Of a stretch of 64,000 nucleotides of DNA, positions 45,654 through 55,648 are shown piece by piece; the stretch's first letter is position 1; each line of letters starts with the position of its first letter. A program made the translations under genes and the position numbers. Origin of the DNA: an uncultured Bacteroidales bacterium (GTDB taxonomy: Bacteria; Bacteroidota; Bacteroidia; Bacteroidales; Muribaculaceae); assembly GCA_947644715.1 (NCBI GenBank), contig CANSAP010000001.1:1-64000 (forward strand). The letters are read 5' to 3'. The notes under the pieces were generated by a model. The model was not told the origin of the DNA, did no database searches, and was given only the letters and a program-made list of their open reading frames with translations.

Positions 45654-46210
45654 TTCCGGGTGATATAGAGACCTTTATCGGTGATAACTATATCGACCGG
45701 CACATCATGCTGCTCAGCAGGAATACCCTCGTCCACCATCTGGAACTCATAAGCCACACCTATTTTTGCGGCACGGGTAGTAGTCAACAGACGGTCATAA
45801 TAACCTTTGCCACGCCCGAGTCTATTTCCCTTACGGTCATAAGCCACAGCAGGAACTATAATCAGTTCCAAGGTAGCAGGATCCACCAAATCGTCGCCGG
45901 TGGGTTCCTCTATATGAAACGACCCTAATTCAAGGCGGGTGCGGTCATACGGAAGGATGTCAAGATTAACACCATTCACACGCGGGAGGAAAAAGGATTT
46001 TCGGGAAGCCCATTTATCCAGAAACGCACGGGTGTCAACCTCATCCGGCAACGCATGATACATCAGAATGCGTGTGGCCATGAGAAACTGAGCGGTCTTT
46101 TCCAACTGCTCAAATATTGATGCCGATGCACCTGCCCTCTCTTCCGCCGAGAGGAGCAGTCGCATATTCTTTATTTTGCGGCGCAACTGCGCCTTGTCGA
46201 GTTTGTCCAT
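45650..46210 (-). CDS. 5-formyltetrahydrofolate cyclo-ligase
   Basis: A 186-aa ATP-dependent enzyme converting 5-formyl-THF to methenyl-THF, which links to the FolD reaction. KAQLRRKIKNMRL at the start and GRGKGYYDRLL are family signatures. Complete. It lies 20 nt after the S41 protease and overlaps the LuxR-type gene by 4 nt, all on the minus strand. Confidence 0.93.
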   Translation of the reverse strand: MDKLDKAQLRRKIKNMRLLLSAEERAGASASIFEQLEKTAQFLMATRILMYHALPDEVDTRAFLDKWASRKSFFLPRVNGVNLDILPYDRTRLELGSFHIEEPTGDDLVDPATLELIIVPAVAYDRKGNRLGRGKGYYDRLLTTTRAAKIGVAYEFQMVDEGIPAEQHDVPVDIVITDKGLYITRK

Positions 46211-46230
46211 GTTAAAGTTTGTTTACAGAT

Positions 46231-47856
46231 TTACCGGCTTACGGTCTTACGGGGAATCTTTCCCGAATTAAGAACGTCGCGGGCAGCCTCTATTGTTCGG
46301 TCATCAGAGTTAAAAATCCTGTAAAACTGATCATAGCCCAAAATGTCTCTCACAATGAATGCCTTCAGCTGGCGAGCCACGAGGGGAGCTGAGATATTCA
46401 CATAATACCAGCGGGCAGGCACCCCTTTGGTCTCGGCATATTCAGCAAACTGCTCTACAAGCAAATCGTCGTCAGGGAGCACACGGAGCACCTGCTCGGC
46501 GGTTTTCGCGCCCTTGAGCAACGGGCGGTAGCGGTCGGAAAGCGCGAAGGCGTGCTGCTGAATCAGTCCGGCATTATTGATTGCCATATACCAGGAGGTC
46601 ACCATTGTGGTGTCTTCGGGTACGAAAACATCGGGCATGATGCCACCGCCTCCATAGACGGTGCGACCGAGAGCTGTGCGGAACGGTTTGGTCAAATCCA
46701 GCTTGATGGAGTCCAGATGATAGAACTCTCCCCTGTTATAGCGCTGCATTATATCCAATTCGTAAGCTTGCCCCTCTCCTATCTTATATTCCTTCTGAAT
46801 GCTTCGGCCCGAGGGGGTGTAATAGCGAGCCACAGTCAGACGGATAGCTGAGGAGTCAGGCAGCATAGTCTGATTCTGCACCAGACCTTTGCCGAATGAG
46901 CGGCGCCCTACAATCACACCACGGTCATTATCCTGAATAGCTCCGGCTATAATCTCAGAGGCGGAGGCCGAATACTCATTCAGCAACACGGCTACCGGAG
47001 TTTTCTGATGGCTGCCGGTGCCATCGGCGCGCATCTCGAGCTTATTTTCGGGGTTACGGGATTTTGTGTACACAATCATTGAGCCGGCCGGAAGAAACTC
47101 ATTGGCAATCAAGGCTGCCTGGTCAAGGAAGCCTCCCGGGTTTCCGCGGAGGTCAAGAATGAGCTGACGTGCCCCTTGGCTGTCAAGCCCGGCTAACGCG
47201 TTCAGCAGTTCCTGATAGGTGTTGCGAGTGAATTTGGAGAGCTTGATGTAGCCGGTTTTTCCATCAGCAAGCACATAGGCAGCGTCCACTGAGTTAACCG
47301 GGATATCGGCGCGCGTGAGTGTGAATGGCTGAGGCTTTGAGGCTCCGGGACGGAGCACTTGCAGTTTCACTTGTGTGCCTTTCGTGCCGCGCAGTGTCTT
47401 GAAAACATCTTCATTCGTAACGGATGCGCCGGCCAAGCTCTTGCCATTGGCGGAGATGATACGGTCGCCGGCCATTATTCCTACCTTCTCAGCGGGACCG
47501 CCTGTGATAGCCTCCACTACGGTCACGGTGTCGGCCACTATCTGGAAGGAAATACCCACACCGCTGAACGAACCGTCGAGGTCTTCATTCACAGCAGTCA
47601 AATCCTTTTTGGGGATGTATTCTGAATGTGGGTCAAGGCTGCGCATGAGAGCCATGACCGTCATATCAGTCAACTGGTCGCGATTGACTGTGTCAACATA
47701 TTCGTTCTCAATAAGCGACATTACCTCTTGCAGCTTATCGCTGCCGGTGGTTGTGCGCGGGCTGAAGATTACTCTGCCCAAAAAGATACCGAGCACAAGA
47801 AGCAGGAAGCCTCCAAGCGGAATCAGTAGGGCAAACAGAAGACGTTTCTTATTCAT
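46231..47856 (-). CDS. S41-family C-terminal processing protease
   Basis: A 541-aa exported serine protease (Prc/CtpA-like). One N-terminal membrane segment (about 5-28) anchors it. A PDZ domain (about 90-170) includes GVGISFQI and 'GDRIISANGKSLAGA'. The catalytic domain has ILDLRGNPGG, the nucleophile Ser in NEYSASASEI and Lys in RRSFGKGLVQ. It should trim or degrade periplasmic proteins from their C-terminus. It overlaps the dCMP deaminase gene by 8 nt. Confidence 0.94.
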   Translation of the reverse strand: MNKKRLLFALLIPLGGFLLLVLGIFLGRVIFSPRTTTGSDKLQEVMSLIENEYVDTVNRDQLTDMTVMALMRSLDPHSEYIPKKDLTAVNEDLDGSFSGVGISFQIVADTVTVVEAITGGPAEKVGIMAGDRIISANGKSLAGASVTNEDVFKTLRGTKGTQVKLQVLRPGASKPQPFTLTRADIPVNSVDAAYVLADGKTGYIKLSKFTRNTYQELLNALAGLDSQGARQLILDLRGNPGGFLDQAALIANEFLPAGSMIVYTKSRNPENKLEMRADGTGSHQKTPVAVLLNEYSASASEIIAGAIQDNDRGVIVGRRSFGKGLVQNQTMLPDSSAIRLTVARYYTPSGRSIQKEYKIGEGQAYELDIMQRYNRGEFYHLDSIKLDLTKPFRTALGRTVYGGGGIMPDVFVPEDTTMVTSWYMAINNAGLIQQHAFALSDRYRPLLKGAKTAEQVLRVLPDDDLLVEQFAEYAETKGVPARWYYVNISAPLVARQLKAFIVRDILGYDQFYRIFNSDDRTIEAARDVLNSGKIPRKTVSR

Positions 47857-48283
47857 CAGTGTCGTGAACAGGTAAATGGAGTATTTCTATTCCGGCGCGC
47901 CTAAGCAAATCCAGCCCGTCGGTAATGCGATAGTGCTCAGAGTAAACAACACGCTTGATGCCGGCTTGAATAATAAGCTTTGAGCATTCCATGCAGGGAG
48001 AGGTCGTGATGTAAAGAGTGCTCCCCTCACTTGAATTATTAGAGCGAGCCACTTTGGTGATGGCATTAGCCTCGGCATGAAGGACATAAGGGATGGTCAC
48101 ACCATCTTTATCCTCACACACATTGGGAAATCCTGACGGCGTTCCGTTGAAACCGTCGGAAATAATCATATTGTCTTTCACCAGAATTGCGCCTACTCGG
48201 CGACGCTGACAATAGGAATTCTCAGCCCAAATGAAGGCCATGCGCAGATAACGCGTGTCAAGGAGGTATTGCTTGTCTTCCAT
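47849..48283 (-). CDS. dCMP/cytidine deaminase family protein (ComEB-like)
   Basis: A 144-aa zinc deaminase converting dCMP to dUMP for thymidylate synthesis. HAEANAI gives the zinc-binding His and catalytic Glu; TSPCMECSKLI gives the two zinc Cys. The start at 48283 (MEDKQYLLD) is used; the longer frame upstream runs through a hairpin and the trxB end. It is co-transcribed with the S41 protease gene (8-nt overlap). Confidence 0.92.
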   Translation of the reverse strand: MEDKQYLLDTRYLRMAFIWAENSYCQRRRVGAILVKDNMIISDGFNGTPSGFPNVCEDKDGVTIPYVLHAEANAITKVARSNNSSEGSTLYITTSPCMECSKLIIQAGIKRVVYSEHYRITDGLDLLRRAGIEILHLPVHDTDE

Positions 48284-48315
48284 CAGTTTAGACACTCTCT
48301 TATTAGTTACTGGAT

Positions 48316-48347
48316 GACGGAGACACCGGATTGTCCGGTGCTCCGTC
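48316..48347 (-). terminator. Hairpin between trxB and the deaminase gene
   Basis: GACGGAG+CACCGG (48316-48329, one bulged A) pairs with CCGGTG+CTCCGTC (48335-48347) around a 5-nt loop. No T run follows in the minus direction, so it may be a pause or mRNA-stability element rather than a full terminator. Confidence 0.55.
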
Positions 48348-48356
48348 AGGTTGAAA

Positions 48357-49298
48357 TTATTCTTGTTCGAGCAGGAATCGCTCAACGTCAATGGCCGCCT
48401 TACAGCCCATGCCGGCAGCGGTGATGGCCTGGCGATATTTCGGATCGGCCACATCGCCGGCAGCAAATACACCCGGGATATTGGTTGCTGTGGAGTCGGG
48501 AGCGGTTTTGATATAACCCATGTGGTCGAGCGTGATGGCAGGCTCAAACAGCGCGGTGTTGGGATGATGGCCGATGGCCAGGAAGAAGCCGTCGATTGCT
48601 ATATCAAACAGTTCCTCCTTATCTGTTCCTTTGTGGCGCACGAGGTGAGCGCCCTCCACTCCATCTTCGCCGAAAAGGCCGAGGGTGTTGGTGTTGAAGA
48701 GCACTTTGATATTGGCTGTGTCAAGCACACGGCGCTGCATCACCTTGGAAGCGCGCAGATGATCTTTGCGCACAATCAGATAAACCTCTTTGGCGAGGGT
48801 GCTCAGATAGAGAGCCTCTTCGCAAGCGGTGTCTCCACCACCAACAACGGCCACCGGATGTTTGCGGTAGAAGAAGCCGTCGCAAGTGGCACAGGCGCTC
48901 ACACCCATACCGCGATACTTCTCTTCATCAGGCAAGCCAAGATACTTGGCGGAAGCGCCGGTAGCGATGATTACAGTGTCAGCCTCCACACGGGTGTCCT
49001 GGTCGGTCATTGCGATGAAGGGTCGGGCCGACAGGTCGATGGAAGTAATTGTGTCGGGACGCACATCCGCACCGAAGCGCACGGCCTGCGCCTTGAGCTG
49101 ATCCATCATTTCGGTGCCGGTGACACCCTCCGGATAGCCGGGGAAGTTTTCTATTTCTGTTGTGATTGTCAGCTGGCCGCCGGGCTGCATCCCCTCAAAA
49201 AGGATGGGCTGGAGATTTGCGCGTGAAGTGTAGATGGCGGCGGTAAATCCGGCAGGGCCGGAGCCAATGATGAGACAACGTGTCTTTACGGTATTCAT
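48357..49298 (-). CDS. trxB: Thioredoxin-disulfide reductase
   Basis: A 313-aa NADPH/FAD enzyme that reduces thioredoxin. The N-terminal GSGPAGFTAAIY FAD motif, the redox pair CATC in ACATCDGFF, the VVGGGDTACEEA NADP motif and the C-terminal GVFAAGDVADP segment are all present. Length is normal. It lies 22 nt after the lolA-like gene. Confidence 0.97.
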   Translation of the reverse strand: MNTVKTRCLIIGSGPAGFTAAIYTSRANLQPILFEGMQPGGQLTITTEIENFPGYPEGVTGTEMMDQLKAQAVRFGADVRPDTITSIDLSARPFIAMTDQDTRVEADTVIIATGASAKYLGLPDEEKYRGMGVSACATCDGFFYRKHPVAVVGGGDTACEEALYLSTLAKEVYLIVRKDHLRASKVMQRRVLDTANIKVLFNTNTLGLFGEDGVEGAHLVRHKGTDKEELFDIAIDGFFLAIGHHPNTALFEPAITLDHMGYIKTAPDSTATNIPGVFAAGDVADPKYRQAITAAGMGCKAAIDVERFLLEQE

Positions 49299-49320
49299 TT
49301 TGAGTTAATGGTTTATAGAA

Positions 49321-49941
49321 TTAACGAAGATCTATTATATCTGCTTTCGGATACTTGGCTTTCGGGAATTTGAAAACAGCATCCGCGAGCGATTGATTAG
49401 TCTTGAGTGAAGTAATTACTACGGTTGACTTTGAACCGTCACGCAGAGTGAGGTCAAGGCGACAAGGGAGAAAATCGGTGGTACGGATATAGACTATCGC
49501 GGTTTTCACCGAATTTCGGTCGCTCTTCGGATTGAGCTGAATGGCATATGTGCCAGGCAGCTTGCTTGTGAGCGCTTTGGGATTGTAAAGGGTTTTATAC
49601 GAGGATATCAGGGAATAGGGACTGAGCGTAGCCACTTCCGCAGCTGTCGGGCGAGAGACAGTGACCTCCTCGGATGCCGTATTATAGTTCCATTGAGTGT
49701 CGCCGTCATACCATGTGCGCACTCCCGAAGTGGATATGTAAAACTTCTTCCCCTTGGCAGAAATGTTACCCGTCGTCTTGCGGCCATTGGTGATAATGGA
49801 ATAAACGGCTGTTATCCCTTTGGATTTCAACAATGAAGCCGAAGACTTATCAAGTATCTGTGCCGCAGTCAAAGCGTTCGCGGGAAAAGCGAGCGCGAGC
49901 AGCAGCAGAGGGAGAAATATCCGGAGAGTCTTATTCATCAT
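49321..49941 (-). CDS. LolA-like periplasmic lipoprotein carrier
   Basis: A 206-aa exported protein. Signal peptide: about 1-23 (cleavage near ANALT). The half-open beta-barrel pattern with 'GKKFYISTSGVRTWYDGDTQ' and PCRLDLTLRDGS resembles LolA, which ferries lipoproteins from inner to outer membrane. Sequence identity to E. coli LolA is low, so the call depends on the fold pattern and on the recalled ftsK-lolA-trxB order. It lies 20 nt after ftsK. Confidence 0.82.
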   Translation of the reverse strand: MMNKTLRIFLPLLLLALAFPANALTAAQILDKSSASLLKSKGITAVYSIITNGRKTTGNISAKGKKFYISTSGVRTWYDGDTQWNYNTASEEVTVSRPTAAEVATLSPYSLISSYKTLYNPKALTSKLPGTYAIQLNPKSDRNSVKTAIVYIRTTDFLPCRLDLTLRDGSKSTVVITSLKTNQSLADAVFKFPKAKYPKADIIDLR

Positions 49942-49961
49942 ATCAAATTCAGAAAAGATAA

Positions 49962-52655
49962 TTACAGTGAACCAAGAATACTTTCCAAAGTGATGGGGTC
50001 AACAAGCACTTGACGGGGCTTGCCACCCTGTGAGGGGCCAACGATGCCGGCAGCCTCCAGCTGGTCCATAATCTTGCCGGCGCGGTTATAACCGATGGAA
50101 TAACGGCGCTGGATTGAGGAGGTCGACGCTGTGTTGGAGGTCACTACCAGACGCGCCACTTCGTCAAACAGAGTGTCTCTATCGCCGAAGTTATTGGAGT
50201 CGATTCCCCCTTCGCCACCCTCACCCGTAATGAGGGGTTCAGGCAATATGAGCGCATGAGGATAACCCGGTTGGGCAGCAATATGTTCGCAGATGGCCGT
50301 GACTTCCGGTGTATCGATGAAAGCACATTGCACACGCTCCATCTCTGAATTGTTTGAGATAAGCATGTCGCCTCGGCCAATAAGCTGCTGAGCGCCGGTT
50401 GCATCCAGGATTGTCTTGGAGTCAATGCCGGAAGCAACCTTGAACGCCATGCGTGCCGGGAAGTTAGCTTTGATAACACCGGTAATAACATTAGCCGACG
50501 GGCGTTGTGTTGCCAAAATAACATGAATGCCGATAGCACGCGCCTTCTGCGCCAAACGGGCAATCGGAGTTTCAACCTCCTTGCCGGCGGTCATTATCAG
50601 GTCGGCAAACTCATCGACTATCACTACGATGTAAGGCATGAACTTATGCCCTTTTTCAGGATTAAGCACACGCTTGCGGAACTTCGCATTGTATTCCTTT
50701 ATGTTGCGCACACCGGCAGCCTTCAGCAACTCATAGCGGGCATCCATCTCCACACACAGGCTTGAGAGAGTTGCCACAACTTTCTCCGGCTTTGTTATCA
50801 CGGCATCCTCCTCGTCAGCGAGTTTTGCCAGATAGTGACGTTCAATCGTGCGGTAGAGACTGAACTCAACCATCTTCGGGTCGACAAGTACAAACTTCAG
50901 CTCGGCCGGATGCTTGCGATAAAGCAGTGAAGCGATAATGGCATTCAGGCCCACGGACTTACCCTGACCCGTAGCACCGGCCACGAGCAGGTGAGGCATT
51001 TTCGTCAGGTCAGCTATATACACCTGATTGTCAATGGTGGAGCCAATGGCCAACGGCAGCTCATACTTGCTTTCGTGATACTTTCTCGACTCTATCAATG
51101 TGCGCATCGATACGGTCTGAGGATCTTTATTTGCGACCTCTATGCCGACCGTGCCGCGCCCCGGAATCGGAGCAATGATACGCACACCGATTGCGGCAAG
51201 CGAGAGAGCAATATCATCGCCAAGGTTGCGCACACGATTGATGCGCACGCCGGAGTCAAGCTTGATTTCATACAGGGTGACCGTAGGTCCCACCGTAGCG
51301 CTTATTTCTGTAATCGTAATACCGAAATCGGCCAGTGTGCGGCGAATCTTGTCCTGATTCTCAAGCTGTTCATCCTGGTCTACGGAGATTTTGGAGTCAC
51401 TTTCCACCAGCAGGTCACTGCCGGGGAACTCATATCGGGACAACTCTGCTCGCGGGTCATACTCATCATCGGATGAGGCGGCAGGCGTGGGGCGCGGAGC
51501 ACCCTCCGCACGGCTAATCTCGTTGACGGTCACAGTCATCACCGAGTCCTCACCCTCAATATTCAGTCGCTCTCCCGGAGAATCCTCCGATGCTGAATCA
51601 TGTTGTTCCTCCTGACGATCCAACCCGTGTTCCGGCTCGTCATCAGCCTCATCGAAAGAGTCCTCCGGCGCAGGGGCATCTTCTTCCGGCACCTCCGGAG
51701 TGTCACCCACTTCTCCGCCGACGAAGGTCATGCCCTGAGCCTCGATGGCCTGAAGGCGTTCCACTTCAGAGAGTTCCTCCTTTTCCTTCTCATCTTCGAG
51801 AGCCTGCAGCTCTGCAATCTTGCGGCGCAGCTCCTCTTCCCGCTCCTCTTCCGCACGAGCCAAGGCTATTCGCTCGCGACGACGGTCGTAGATACGCTTG
51901 AAATAGCGATAAATATCGTACAGGCATATCAGGAAGAAGAGAGCCACGAGCAGGAGGCAAAGCAGCGCTGCTCCATACCATCCGAGGAAGTGGATAATCG
52001 TCTGATTAATGTAGTAGCCATGCGCTCCGCCCCACAGGAAATGGGAGTCAAGTCCGATGGTGAGCAAGCCTATAATCAGCGACCCGGTGATCAGCGCCAC
52101 CACGCATTTGATCGTAAAATTAACTATCTTGAAGCGGAGCAGTCCGAACTGCTTCAGCGCGACGCCAAACAGCCACAACACTATGACGATAGCAGCCAGG
52201 CCGAATGTATCGTTAATCAATAGTTCCGAGATGCGTGCGCCACCCTCGCCGGCCATGTTCTCCACCGCACCGCTTGCGCCAACAGCGAGATTCTGCACCT
52301 GGCTTTGGTCATGAAATCCGGCCGTAAGGAAGGAAATAAAAGCAATGAGAAGGTAAGCGCCAAAAAGCAATGCTGTCAGGCCGATTGCCGCGCGAGTGCG
52401 GCCGTCAGCCAAGAAGTTTTGTATGGAAGTGAGATAATCTTGCCAATGGAATGATTTCTGCGCCGCGGGCTTCTTCGTAGTTTTTTGACGCGGACGGGAG
52501 GCTCTGCCTGACCTCTTGGGAGCACCTGCATGGCGTCCCGGAGTCTCGGAGACCTGCTCTGAATCATCACCATAGGTCAGCGACGGCTCATCGTCAGCTC
52601 CATAGGTGAGATTTATATCGGGATTATATGTTTCGTATCTATTGTTTCTGTCCAT
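49962..52655 (-). CDS. ftsK: DNA translocase FtsK/SpoIIIE
   Basis: About 897 aa. Four N-terminal membrane helices (about 85-260) follow a basic stretch (SGRASRPRQKTTKKP). A Glu/Asp-rich linker joins to the motor domain with the Walker A motif GATGQGKSVGLN near residue 557 and Walker B VIVDEFADLI. The C-terminal gamma winged helix (SIQRRYSIGYNRAGKIMDQL) binds orienting sequences. It pumps DNA and helps resolve chromosome dimers at division. The ATG at 52655 is chosen (MDRNNRYETY); an upstream in-frame ATG adds only 10 residues. Confidence 0.96.
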   Translation of the reverse strand: MDRNNRYETYNPDINLTYGADDEPSLTYGDDSEQVSETPGRHAGAPKRSGRASRPRQKTTKKPAAQKSFHWQDYLTSIQNFLADGRTRAAIGLTALLFGAYLLIAFISFLTAGFHDQSQVQNLAVGASGAVENMAGEGGARISELLINDTFGLAAIVIVLWLFGVALKQFGLLRFKIVNFTIKCVVALITGSLIIGLLTIGLDSHFLWGGAHGYYINQTIIHFLGWYGAALLCLLLVALFFLICLYDIYRYFKRIYDRRRERIALARAEEEREEELRRKIAELQALEDEKEKEELSEVERLQAIEAQGMTFVGGEVGDTPEVPEEDAPAPEDSFDEADDEPEHGLDRQEEQHDSASEDSPGERLNIEGEDSVMTVTVNEISRAEGAPRPTPAASSDDEYDPRAELSRYEFPGSDLLVESDSKISVDQDEQLENQDKIRRTLADFGITITEISATVGPTVTLYEIKLDSGVRINRVRNLGDDIALSLAAIGVRIIAPIPGRGTVGIEVANKDPQTVSMRTLIESRKYHESKYELPLAIGSTIDNQVYIADLTKMPHLLVAGATGQGKSVGLNAIIASLLYRKHPAELKFVLVDPKMVEFSLYRTIERHYLAKLADEEDAVITKPEKVVATLSSLCVEMDARYELLKAAGVRNIKEYNAKFRKRVLNPEKGHKFMPYIVVIVDEFADLIMTAGKEVETPIARLAQKARAIGIHVILATQRPSANVITGVIKANFPARMAFKVASGIDSKTILDATGAQQLIGRGDMLISNNSEMERVQCAFIDTPEVTAICEHIAAQPGYPHALILPEPLITGEGGEGGIDSNNFGDRDTLFDEVARLVVTSNTASTSSIQRRYSIGYNRAGKIMDQLEAAGIVGPSQGGKPRQVLVDPITLESILGSL

Positions 52656-52681
52656 TATTGCCTTGGTAAGAACGCATTTAC

Positions 52682-52720
52682 GCATGCAAGACTATGCATG
52701 CCAAATGAATTGCAAAGTTA
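52682..52720 (-). promoter_or_regulatory. Promoter and leader hairpin for ftsK
   Basis: TAACTTTG on the minus strand (52720 to 52713); the -33 element is weak. Downstream in the leader, TGCATGC (52695-52701) and GCATGCA (52682-52688) form a 7-bp hairpin. Confidence 0.5.
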
Positions 52721-52841
52721 CTAAAAAATTCGCGAAGGATAAGACCCTTTTTCATATTTTTAGCAACTGAAGTTAATCTGACCCTATTAATTTTTTAAGG
52801 AGAAATTGGCTTTATAATAATCCGCTGCTTTTCAGCGCCCC

Positions 52842-54317
52842 TCAACGCTTCCAAAAGGTTGTGGTAAAAATAATCAGAACGGTGTACAGCTCCAGACGTC
52901 CCACCAGCATGACAAAAGCAAGCGTCCACTTGCCCAAAGCCGGGAATGAGGAGATATCGGTGGGTTGTCCGGCCAAATCCACACCCAGGCCGGTATTGGA
53001 TATAGCCTCAAGCGAGGAGAAGAATGATTGGTCAACCGGCAGTCCCAACAGAAGTAATATCAATGCCGAGCCGAGGATGACCATGACATACAGAATGAGA
53101 AAGACAATTGCCTTCTGCACAATAACTTCCGGGGTGCCCTGCCCGTTTATGCGCACGGTCAGAACGGCATTCGGGTGCATGATGCGAAAGAACTCGTTAC
53201 GTATGTTCTTGAAGCAGATGACGATGCGGTCAATCTTTGCACCGCCGCTTGTACTTCCGGCGCACCCACCTATGAACATAAGAATGACGAGCAGGCAGAG
53301 CACGGGTGCACCCCATGCGGCAAAGTCGGGTTCAACCAATCCGGTGGAGGATATTACGGAAATCGCCTGAAACAGAGGGTCAATGGTGATATCCTCAATA
53401 TTCTGAAACAGTCCTCTGCGCCAGATGCTGACAGCCATAATGACGGTTGACACAAGGATTACACCCATAAACGCTTTCAACGCTGTGTTGCGCCGCAAAG
53501 CTTTGAAATTACCGGTTACCGCCTGAAACACGAGAGAAAAGTTGATGGAGCCCAGGAGCATAAAGACACAAAATATACTCTTGATTGACACGGAATTATA
53601 AGCCTGTATTCCGGCATCACTCGTGGCGAATCCACCTGTTGACATTGTTGACAGGCCATAGCAGACGGCATCGAACGCAGGCATGTCAGCCAACCACAGC
53701 AGCGTCATAAGCACCACTGTCAGAGTGATATATATAAGCCAAAGAGCTTTGGCTGTGGAGGAGACACGCGGTCGCAGTTTATCATGAGTGATGCCGGTAA
53801 CCTCGGCGTTAAACATCTGCATGCCACCCTGATAGTTCAACATCGGCAATACCGCCAACGTAAACAGGATGATACCCATACCCCCAATCCATTGCATCAC
53901 GCAGCGCCAGATTATGAAGGACTTAGGCAAAGCATCGATGCTGGGGAGTGCGGAGAGGCCGGTGGTCGTAAAGGAGGAAATAGTATCAAAGAAGGCATTC
54001 GTTACCGTGACATGGATGCCGCTCACGAGATATGGAACCATGCCCAGCAGCGAGAAGACGACCCACACCATGGCCGTGAGCATCATGGCTTCGCGCCGGC
54101 GCATTTCCCGACTGCGCGGGCGCAGGCTCATCAGCATGAGGCCTGACCCGAGGCATACCCCGACTCCAATCAGAAAGGCTTGCAGGCATTCTTCGCCATA
54201 GAGGATGGAGGTTATAACCGGTATGCACATAAACATTGATTCGATTAGCAGAAGCCAACCGATTACACGCAGAAGCATGATGATATTTATGTACTTACGA
54301 GACTTGAACAATGTCAA
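52842..54317 (-). CDS. trkH: TrkH-family potassium uptake permease
   Basis: A 491-aa membrane protein with paired membrane-pore-membrane repeats. The selectivity segments are visible as SSFTTTGLSA, YGLSTMSTGGFAT, SSTGLVEPDF and SNTGLGVDL, and the loop FIGGCAGSTSGGAKI is diagnostic. K+ (or Na+/K+) enters under control of TrkA, which is encoded directly upstream with a 4-nt overlap. Confidence 0.95.
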   Translation of the reverse strand: MTLFKSRKYINIIMLLRVIGWLLLIESMFMCIPVITSILYGEECLQAFLIGVGVCLGSGLMLMSLRPRSREMRRREAMMLTAMVWVVFSLLGMVPYLVSGIHVTVTNAFFDTISSFTTTGLSALPSIDALPKSFIIWRCVMQWIGGMGIILFTLAVLPMLNYQGGMQMFNAEVTGITHDKLRPRVSSTAKALWLIYITLTVVLMTLLWLADMPAFDAVCYGLSTMSTGGFATSDAGIQAYNSVSIKSIFCVFMLLGSINFSLVFQAVTGNFKALRRNTALKAFMGVILVSTVIMAVSIWRRGLFQNIEDITIDPLFQAISVISSTGLVEPDFAAWGAPVLCLLVILMFIGGCAGSTSGGAKIDRIVICFKNIRNEFFRIMHPNAVLTVRINGQGTPEVIVQKAIVFLILYVMVILGSALILLLLGLPVDQSFFSSLEAISNTGLGVDLAGQPTDISSFPALGKWTLAFVMLVGRLELYTVLIIFTTTFWKR

Positions 54318-55648
54318 TTAAACCATTTTTCAACCTTATGAATAGTTCCGTTGAGGCAGAATACCACCACTCCGTCCCCCTCTTCAATCCGGGTGTTACC
54401 GTTCACAAGAGAAATGTCCTTATCATGAATGACTGCGGCAAGAGTCATGCCCTGGGGAAGTTTCAGGTCTTTCACAACATGGCGGGTGATTTTTGCTCCC
54501 GGCTTCACGGTCAGCTCAGCCACCTCGGCGTCGGCAAGTGCAAAGCTCTTGACATTATCCACATCGGCATCCAGCAGAAGCTTAAAAATACGCGAGGATG
54601 CAATCAACTTCTTATTGATTGTCGTCCCGATGTTCAGATTTTCCGCTTGTGAAATAAACTGCAAGTTCTCCACCTCTGCCACAGTTTTGCTTATGCCGAA
54701 TTCCTTGGCCGTAAGGCATGCAAGGATATTGGTCTCCGACGAATCGGAGAGGGCCACAAAGGCATCATATTGCTCAATGCTGCATCCGGAGAGGGTATCC
54801 ACATCGCGGGCATCCCCCTGCTCTATCTCGCAGTCAGGCAAGCGGGTGGCTAATCGCTCGCACACGCGTCTGTCAGGCTCAATAATCTTTATGTGGAAGC
54901 GCCCTTCACTCTCCAACGCGAATCGCATTGCAATGCGGGTGCCACCCATAATCATCACGCGCTTGATGGGAATATATCGTTTGCCACACAATTCCCTGAC
55001 TCTGTCGGCATTCTTCTCGAAGGTGACAAAGAAGACTATATCTCCGTCAAGCAACATATCATTACCACCGGGAATGATGGTCTCATGATTGCGCTTTATG
55101 GCGGCGATATGGAAAAAGTGACCCGACACGGGCAAATCCTTAATCTGCTTATTTGTGAGTGGTGTTTCACCATGCAGTTTCACCCCAATCAGCAGCAGGC
55201 GACCGCCGGCAAGTTCTGCCCAATGGCGCGCCCAATTGTGTTCCAACGCTGTTATAATCTCCTGGGCTGCAAGATGCTCGGGATAGATAAGATGATCCAC
55301 TCCAATCGCAGCCAGCACAGCACGGTTCTTCTTCGTAAGCGACTCGAAATTGTCGATACGGGCAACTGTTTTGTCGGCGCCCAACTGACGAGCGATGGCG
55401 CAGGCCGCTATATTTTGAGTTTCATAGGGGGTGACGGCTATAAACAGATGGGCATCAGCCACGCCCACCTCGCGCAGGGTGGAGAAGGAAGTCGGCGAAC
55501 CGTTGAAGGTCATCAGATTGTAGTTCGCATCCAGCATATCAAGCCTGTCTTGATTCTTATCAATCAGAATAATATCCTGGTCTTCATTGGAAAGCATTTT
55601 TGCCAAATGGCTTCCTACTTCTCCGGCGCCGGCTATCAGTATCTTCAT
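54314..55648 (-). CDS. trkA: TrkA-type K+ channel regulatory protein
   Basis: A 444-aa cytosolic protein with two RCK_N domains (MKILIAGAGEVGSHLAKML and, mid-protein, VMIMGGTRIAMRFAL), each followed by an RCK_C domain. It binds NAD(H)/ATP and gates TrkH. It overlaps dxs by 1 nt and trkH by 4 nt. Confidence 0.95.
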   Translation of the reverse strand: MKILIAGAGEVGSHLAKMLSNEDQDIILIDKNQDRLDMLDANYNLMTFNGSPTSFSTLREVGVADAHLFIAVTPYETQNIAACAIARQLGADKTVARIDNFESLTKKNRAVLAAIGVDHLIYPEHLAAQEIITALEHNWARHWAELAGGRLLLIGVKLHGETPLTNKQIKDLPVSGHFFHIAAIKRNHETIIPGGNDMLLDGDIVFFVTFEKNADRVRELCGKRYIPIKRVMIMGGTRIAMRFALESEGRFHIKIIEPDRRVCERLATRLPDCEIEQGDARDVDTLSGCSIEQYDAFVALSDSSETNILACLTAKEFGISKTVAEVENLQFISQAENLNIGTTINKKLIASSRIFKLLLDADVDNVKSFALADAEVAELTVKPGAKITRHVVKDLKLPQGMTLAAVIHDKDISLVNGNTRIEEGDGVVVFCLNGTIHKVEKWFN